Shown here: piece by piece, positions 57,925 through 64,000 of the stretch
Layout of the letters: each line of letters opens with the position of its first letter
Numbering within the stretch: the first letter of the stretch is position 1
Assembly: GCF_011397635.1 (NCBI RefSeq)
Contig: NC_064769.1
Location: forward strand, 15,827,207-15,891,206
Length of the DNA: 64,000 bases
Direction: 5' to 3'
Source: Epinephelus fuscoguttatus
Taxonomy: Eukaryota; Chordata; Actinopteri; Perciformes; Serranidae
Notes under the pieces: generated by a model
The model's input: only the letters and a program-made list of their open reading frames with translations
Databases searched by the model: none
What the model was told of the DNA's origin: nothing
Program-made: the position numbers and the translations under genes

Positions 57925-58030
57925 CCCTCCCCTCCTCTCCCTCTGCCTCTAATTTCACCCCTGCCTCCTCCTGTCCATCATCCCTCCTCTCCCTCCCTCC
58001 CTCCTTTTCCTTCTCTGTGCTTCCTCCCTC
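57925..58030 (+). repeat. Pyrimidine-rich tract before the 58-kb promoter
   Basis: About 100 bp of C/T-rich sequence (CCCTCCTCTCC-type units) directly abuts the promoter-like block. Such tracts are frequent near vertebrate promoters and can bind PTB/hnRNP K-type proteins or form triplex DNA. Simple low complexity is the only thing seen directly. Confidence 0.6.
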
Positions 58031-58202
58031 TTACCCAGAATGCAGTGCAGCCTGAGCAGGCTCAGCTGAGCTATAAAAAGGCATAGCAAGGGGGAGGGAG
58101 GGCTGCCGTGCAGTAGGAACTGTGCAGACACACACACACACGGGGATCCAGGGACGGCAGCCCCTTGCACTGGGATCTAGAGCCACAGCGCGAAAAAGAG
58201 AG
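58031..58202 (+). promoter_or_regulatory. TATA-box promoter and possible non-coding first exon of a neighbouring gene
   Basis: TTACCCAGAATGCAGTGC (from 58031) resembles the ZNF143/THAP11 core. A 12-bp palindrome with an E-box, GCTCAGCTGAGC, is at 58060-58071. It overlaps a strong TATA box, CTATAAAAAG, at 58071-58080. Initiation would fall near 58101-58110, and a possible first exon could end at a GAG/GTCAGT donor (58203). No coding exon was recognised to 64000. The gene identity is unknown; start codons in the leader region do not open a long frame. Confidence 0.5.
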
Positions 58203-59820
58203 GTCAGTACAGAGGACAAAGGCTCCATAGAGGAAGCATGAAATGACAGGGAGTGGGTCTAACTTTGTCGGAGGGGAGTGACGGATACAGAGATGTCAGA
58301 GAGAAAGAGTGTGGGCAGGCAAGAGTGGGCTGGGCTGTTTGTTGGGATGGAGAGAGAATAACAGGGGCTGTAATGGTGAGCTGTCATCTGGTTTCTGGAG
58401 ACACTGGTCAGTCACACTGTGTAAAATGGTTGACATTGTGAGGAGATCAGACATTTCTGCATAGTGCAGAGGCATGTAGTTCTTGTGTGACATTGACAGT
58501 GATGGCACTCACTGAATGACATAATTGTTTTGCTAAAAAATAATCAAAATCAGCCATCAGTGATTACATCCTGCCTTCACTCTGATAACACGTAAACATT
58601 TCCCTCCATCTACTCCTATTTAAGGCCATTTTCATACAGGCTGCTGGAGCCTTTTAAGTCCACTGCCATGCTTTCAGCCCCAGTGATGGTCATTAACAGC
58701 TGATTAGTGGCTGAGTGCTATTGATTCTTTTGAGTAGGTTACACACATTAAAGTGAAACAAAGCTCGCAATTTGGAACACAAACACGTCCACGACAGCCT
58801 CAGCTCACACAGAAATGATCTCGCTCCATCCTTTCACAAACATCATGGAATATCTCACACTGCACTGACGTCAAAGGGTCCCCTGTTTCCCTTAAAGGGA
58901 CAGTACGCTCAATTAATTTGCAGCGTGCCTTAGTAACCAGCGGTACACAGAGAGAATGCACTCATGGATTATGTTCTCAGCACTTTGTTTTCACTCCTGT
59001 TGCTTATAAGCAGAGGTGGAGCAACTGGCTTTGAGGAACCAGCCCCAAATGTTTTCTCAAAATGAATCTTTTAGGCTCTTAACATAACTTCAACCTTGTG
59101 TCATTCAGATCATCACATGTTCCATGTTGTTCATCCTACTACTATAGGCTGAATCATAATGTTCGTTGAGGTTATAAAAAACCCCTGTGTCATGTACATT
59201 AAAATCAGATGCTGCCTCAATTACTTAATTTAAAGCTACTTAAAAAAAAACCTACCTTAAAAGATCACTATCAGTGCAAGTGTACACTGTATTTAGAATA
59301 TTCTCACCACTTAAACTTGCTGTTAGACAGCTTTTCCCAAAAAGTAACTGAAGCCATTATCTCAAAGCCACCAGACTTCACTGACACAAACAGTCATTTG
59401 CATAACGTGACTTTGCAGAACAGGAGTTGCTGGTCTACCACTGCTTCAGTTGGTTAGTGTGTAGGGTAAAGCAGAGAAAATATTTCAAATATAGCGAACA
59501 CGTACACTGATATTGATATCTATTCGGTGGCTAAAATACAGGAGTACATATCTCAGTGTCTGTGACAATAGTTTTGGTTTATCAAAGACACTAGGAAAGT
59601 ACCACAGTCGAGTATATATATTTAAGCATTACAGTTACGGGTGAAAATAACAACAGAAATAAACAAGTTTGCCGATATACCATAACTCCACAACTGAAAT
59701 CAATTGCCAGTTGTTACCTGGAAGTGATTGTTGCTACAACGTCACAATGATTCAGTGTATTCCCTAAAGAAATCTAATATACCATTCTACTGTTAGTAGT
59801 ATTCAGAGTATTGAGGACTA
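58203..59820. other. Downstream DNA after the 58-kb promoter
   Basis: If the first-exon model is right, this is intron. About 58540-58760 is repeat-poor and could be regulatory. No coding exon recognised. Confidence 0.4.
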
Positions 59821-59827
59821 CATTCAG

Positions 59828-60360
59828 GGGCGTTTGTAGTGGGGGGAAAAGTGAGACTGATTACCCCGGGCCCCAATTGGAGGGAGTCCTCAAAAAAATC
59901 GGATAAAAAGTTTGGTTTAGTCTCCTTTTTTTTTCTTCTTCTTCTTCTCTAAGTACTTAGTGCAATAACTAAATTAAAATAAGCTGAATAAATTGGTTGA
60001 ACGACTGAAGTTTTTATTAAATCATAGTGGAGATTGTCTGAGACCCCTCTCACCCCATAAAAGTGCAAAATGGTTCAGTCCACCCCTGCACTAGAATTCG
60101 TCTCTAAATGCAGCTAGAGCTAAGTGAGTCACTGCCTATGGTGCTGGAGCACCAACGTACACTGTCATGTCTTTCCTCAAAAAAAGGGAAACTGAGGTTA
60201 AAGAAAAATGAAAGGAAAGAAAGAAAGAAAAAGAAACGAAAGCAAACTGACTGTGAGAAAAACAATTCGAAGGGTGCATGAAAGAGACATGGATCAAGAG
60301 AGGAGGAGCAAGGGGCCCACATAGACTGCTTATGCATAGGGCCCAAAATTTGGTGCCATG
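59828..60360. repeat. Repeat-derived, GGGCCC-containing segment
   Basis: GGGGCGTTTGTAGTGGGGGG and CCCCGGGCCCCAATTGGAGGG near the left, AAGGGGCCCACATAGACTGC near the right, with a purine-rich A/G stretch inside (about 60180-60245). Related in style to the repeats at 11985 and 14586. Confidence 0.45.
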
Positions 60361-60684
60361 CTCCTGACCACATTAACAGCACAGATTATTATGGTATGGA
60401 TTTAAATGCAACAGATCTGTCAGCTAAAACAATCATTCAGTGAACTGTAGTCCAGCATTGTACAACATAGAAGGGTTTCAAGGTCAGTATTGCTGTCACT
60501 GTCAAATTCCTACCCTAAAAATAATAGCATCACTCCATTTTTGCCTCTTTTTGAGGTAGTGGGAGCGAAAATTAGTCCCCAACACAGTGCCGGACCGAGT
60601 GCATTTGGCACCCCAGACAAGCTTCCCAAATTTTGTCTTCCTCTAGTCTTTGTACTGCGCCCCGGATGGCTTTGCCTTTAATTT
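60361..60684. other. Intergenic DNA, unassigned
   Basis: No gene or clear repeat. The short frames here have no domain similarity. Confidence 0.4.
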
Positions 60685-60706
60685 CCTAACCCTAACCCTA
60701 ACCCTA
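60685..60706 (-). repeat. Short interstitial telomere-like repeat
   Basis: About 3.7 copies of CCCTAA (TTAGGG on the minus strand). It lies inside a region resembling another dispersed fish repeat (TTTATAACGTCTGGTTCCAGC at about 60924). Confidence 0.9.
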
Positions 60707-63080
60707 CTCCAGTACTCCACATACACCCAACTCTACCATTTTCCTTATGTATGCTTTTATTGAATGGGTGGGGGATTGTGGCACCAGGCCTATGTCACCC
60801 ATATACCTCAACATTTGTTGTGTTATCTTAATTTCTTTGGAAAAATAGCTGCTGTCAATGGGACGAAAACTTGTTGGAGGGAGCATGCCCCCGGACCCCC
60901 CAGGTTTGGCCTGAGCCCCAGATGTTTATAACGTCTGGTTCCAGCCCTGCCTCTGCGTGCAGTCAGTGAAAGCTTCACCCCCATGTGCTTTTTGAGAATG
61001 GTTGACACGCTATCCCTTAACAGCTGAGTCTTTTTTTAGCAGGGTAAAAAACAGTAATAAGACATGAGGGTGGGATGGGTGACAGAAACTGGAGTGGGGG
61101 TGGTGTGGTTCCAGTATCGCTAAATTTCAGTTCAAGGGTAGAATTACAAAAGTCACATGTTCAAAGTGTCTGAGTGTATTAGGTTACGTCTTGCATTAAC
61201 AGCGCACTTAGTTGCATGGTGTTACATTATTCATGCATGTTAAGGGGAACAAAATGGATCCTAGCCTACAGCACATTCAAGGGCCTTTGTCTACATAATG
61301 ACAAAAGTTCTGCTCAAACATCTTGCCACATCTATCTCCAACACTGATACAGCCTGTGTTGGGTAATGTATTAGCAAAATCACACTGCAGTGAAGCCATG
61401 CAATGTTTCACTAAGCAGTAGGTGCCTGTTCCACAATTCCACACAGTATTAAGTGCTTTACCCACACACCAAGAACCATGTAATGCTGTTTGCACCATAT
61501 TAGAGCCAGAACACCTCTGCGTGCCAAAGAAGCAGGGGACCCAGAAGACGGTACCATAATAGGCCAGAGAGGGATTCCCAAACAGGCTCTGTGCTGACTC
61601 AGATGCCGGCCTCTGGGTGACATTTACACTGACCACAGGGTTAATGGCGGCTGACATAAAACTGGACACCTGAGAAGCAGCACCACCGGGGCTGAGGAGT
61701 GGTGCATGTGAGAATCAGAGAACAAGCTGGTAGCATTTGGAGCTTTGGTGTATCCTCTGCTAAAATATAGCTCAATGGTGAACCGGGAAACACGTGTCAG
61801 CTCCAGAAATATAAAGATATTTCATTTGCCGTTATACAGTTAAACTATATTTTTTCCTTTGCTACAGTTTAGCTACAATGAAGCAGCTCATATCACAGTG
61901 CCCCACATTTCGTAAAGCTTATTATCAATCCAGTGCTATAGTGGTGTATTTGTTTGAGCAGCAGGCATGTGGCAGTGAGCAAACAGCCACATTGTCTCAA
62001 GGTCAAATTCAAGTCTTGTTAAATCTAATCTAATAACCCCCCAGGTATGCAGGGTGTTGGATTACCCACCCAGAGAATAAGTCTTATATTCTACGACTAT
62101 ACTCAAAATGTTTTTACCCTACTGATGATTTTTGTGTGCGGCATGTTCTTTTCTGTCCTGGTGACCATGCCAAGATACTTAAATCCAAGCTTGGGCCTCA
62201 CCACGTAACCTAAGAAATCAGACCTTTGCTCCTTGTCATAAATCTGTTTTCACTAAACTGGCAGCTTCTCAGATTTCCTGATGAACATAGTGTGCACATG
62301 TCTGTGACCTAAGTAACCCGTTGACATACTGAATGGAAAGATGAATATCACTGTGATGTAATCCGCATTCTACACGTTTACAGGTGGCTTTCTGATTCCA
62401 CCTTCAATCCAAACAGTGGGAAGGAGCTGTATTTAAAATACATGCAAAAGCGAGAGCTGAATTTCAGTCGAGGCACCTTTACATTTGGCCCATCGAGAAC
62501 TTCTATGCAGATGCCGAACGAGATGGCTATTTTGGCCTACGCTGCACCTGTTGAGCCAGTTCTTTCAAACACACTTGTTTTCAACCCCAGGCACATGACA
62601 CAGGCAAGCAGCTACTTGAAGATATCTATTTACACATGTCAGCCCCAGTGACTGCCCCGGCCTCCTTCCTCATTCTTGTGTCCATAAGTCGGCTATAACA
62701 GAAGTCAAAACAGGAAACGACTGTTGTCTTCTTCAGATATGTTCAGTGCTCTTTCACACTGAATTCATAAGCATTTCCTGCCACAATTAAAAGTTGAGGT
62801 TGCAACATTTTATCAGACATGAGACACACTGTACAGCTACTTAGCACTGTCATGCTATCTGGAAGTTAAGTGCGACCACATCGCAGAGTGTCTGTTAATA
62901 AAGACTTACTGCTCCAGTTACTCATACTTGGATGCAAATGTGAACACTGACAATAACATTACCAGCAATATGAATACTATAACCAGCTCCTTCTACAGAT
63001 CATCATCTACATTAATACTGCACTAATTCTCTTAATGGATAACACACTTAGATGCTTTTATTTATTTGGAGAGTCAGAAG
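60707..63080. other. Intergenic DNA with one unexplained 130-codon minus-strand frame
   Basis: The frame at 61669-61277 is Cys-rich and without a recognised domain; it may be chance or a decayed transposon. The remainder shows no gene. The 130-codon frame has Met-Ser-Ser-Phe at its start but no promoter or splice context was seen. Confidence 0.35.
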
Positions 63081-63712
63081 TTAAAGGAGCAGTGTGTAGG
63101 ATTAAGCGCCATCTAGCGTTGAGGATTGCAGACTGCAACCGGCTGAAATTTCATCTGTGTGCCAAGCGTAAACTCCCAGTTAGGATTCCTACAGTGTTCA
63201 TCATTGGGGAGGTTTTTCCTGGGAAATTATCTGCAGGGTCTCTTCCTCTCCAAAACAAATGGACTAGGGGTCTAATTTATAAAATAATGCATAGGATCCA
63301 GCCTGAAAATGTACGTATAGACAAAAACCAAAAATAGTGTGCGCCAAAAAATATTCGACAGTTTCTACAATCAGGCTTCCACCTCACCATCTGCAATGCT
63401 AATTTCCCGTCTCCACAATATTCGTAAGCATGGGTCAAAGTTTCTCCCATCAAGCAAAAATCCTAAGGGTTCTATCTAGAGCCAGTGTTTCGTTTGACCG
63501 TCCTTTGCTGCTGTATAAAGGTGGCAGTGCCTCATGGTGATCTCCATGGAGAGGGAACAGCTTCCTATGTAAATATAAATGGCTCATTCTACAGTAACAA
63601 AAACACAAATTTTTATTTTCAGGGAACTATACACTTAAGAAAACATACTTTTTATATTGTATTCCATTACTGTAAAATATATCCCCATAAATCCTACACA
63701 CTGGACCTTTAA
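63081..63712. mobile_element. MITE with 23-bp TIRs, probably holding a nested insertion
   Basis: TTAAAGGAGCAGTGTGTAGG at the left pairs with CCTACACACTGGACCTTTAA at the right, 21 of 23 matches over the full ends. The interior at about 63265-63480 (GGGGTCTAATTTATAAAATA, GCATAGGATCC) looks like a different repeat. Confidence 0.7.
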
Positions 63713-64000
63713 TATCTGATTAAATAAAAACATGGTCAACAAAGTTTCACTTGCCTTTTCTGACTGTGACAGTGACCCCAAACTTTTCAAGAAATACAGA
63801 AGGTTAGTTTACCATCCAATAATCCAATTATAGACTCCCTGGAGAAAGCTGCCTAGGTCCAGACCTTAGAGTCAGCCCTCTCCACCAAGCTGGCTGATTT
63901 GTCTGGCATTTTGTGTGAGTTAAAAGTGTCAAGCAAAAGCATAACCTACACAAATTCCCTTATACTGTCTGTGTTTGTCGAAATATATGTTATTTACTTC

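Noticed and set aside
1..64000. CRISPR array, operon or phage-like system
   Set aside because: Sequence is clearly animal nuclear DNA; no spaced direct repeats or bacterial genes were seen.

Overview
This window is vertebrate chromosomal DNA, most likely from a percomorph teleost fish. The evidence is an intron-rich gene with GT-AG splice sites, AT-rich intergenic sequence, CA/GT, CTAT and AT microsatellites, and many interspersed repeats of the kinds common in spiny-rayed fish genomes (L2- and RTE-like LINE tails, hAT-like MITEs, a Rex/Babar-like LINE fragment). No bacterial gene organisation, CRISPR array or functional viral gene was seen.

One protein-coding gene can be assembled completely. 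It is gpsm1 (AGS3, G-protein signalling modulator 1) on the + strand, with 14 coding exons from the ATG at 18898 to the TAG at 55529. All splice phases agree, and the joined coding sequence is 1995 nt (664 residues plus stop). Exons 1 to 9 encode a short N-terminal leader and the tetratricopeptide (TPR) array. Exons 10 and 11 encode a Ser/Pro-rich linker, and exons 12 to 14 encode four GoLoco (GPR) motifs that bind Galpha-i/o-GDP. The family links cortical Galpha-i to adaptors such as the NuMA, Inscuteable and Frmpd proteins, and tunes G-protein signalling.

Layout: 1 to about 18.6 kb is upstream intergenic DNA with no recognisable gene. It has several candidate conserved regulatory blocks, a complete MITE, a compound microsatellite and a perfect 19-bp hairpin. 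At 18.6-18.96 kb there is a promoter (full CRE, GC box, TATA-like element), a 5' UTR with a small uORF, and exon 1. Intron 1 (18.96-33.37 kb) is filled with transposon remnants and ends with a cluster of RFX X-box-like sites just before exon 2. From 33.4 to 44.9 kb lie exons 2 to 11. Intron 11 (44.9-53.5 kb) holds MITEs and a GA-rich segment that could be an internal promoter for a GoLoco-only short isoform. Exons 12 to 14 and the 3' UTR lie at 53.5-57.8 kb. From 57.9 to 58.2 kb there is a second, TATA-containing promoter-like block on the + strand, probably the start of a neighbouring gene whose coding exons lie beyond the window or were not recognised. The last 6 kb is repeat-rich non-coding DNA.

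The most interesting points are regulatory. They are the RFX X-box cluster before exon 2, the CRE/GC-box promoter with a uORF, a possible internal promoter whose first usable in-frame Met would give a 166-residue three-GoLoco protein, an LGN-like phosphosite in the linker, and a downstream TATA promoter with a ZNF143-like site. No wholly new system was recognised. Conservation, expression and repeat-family calls were made by eye only.
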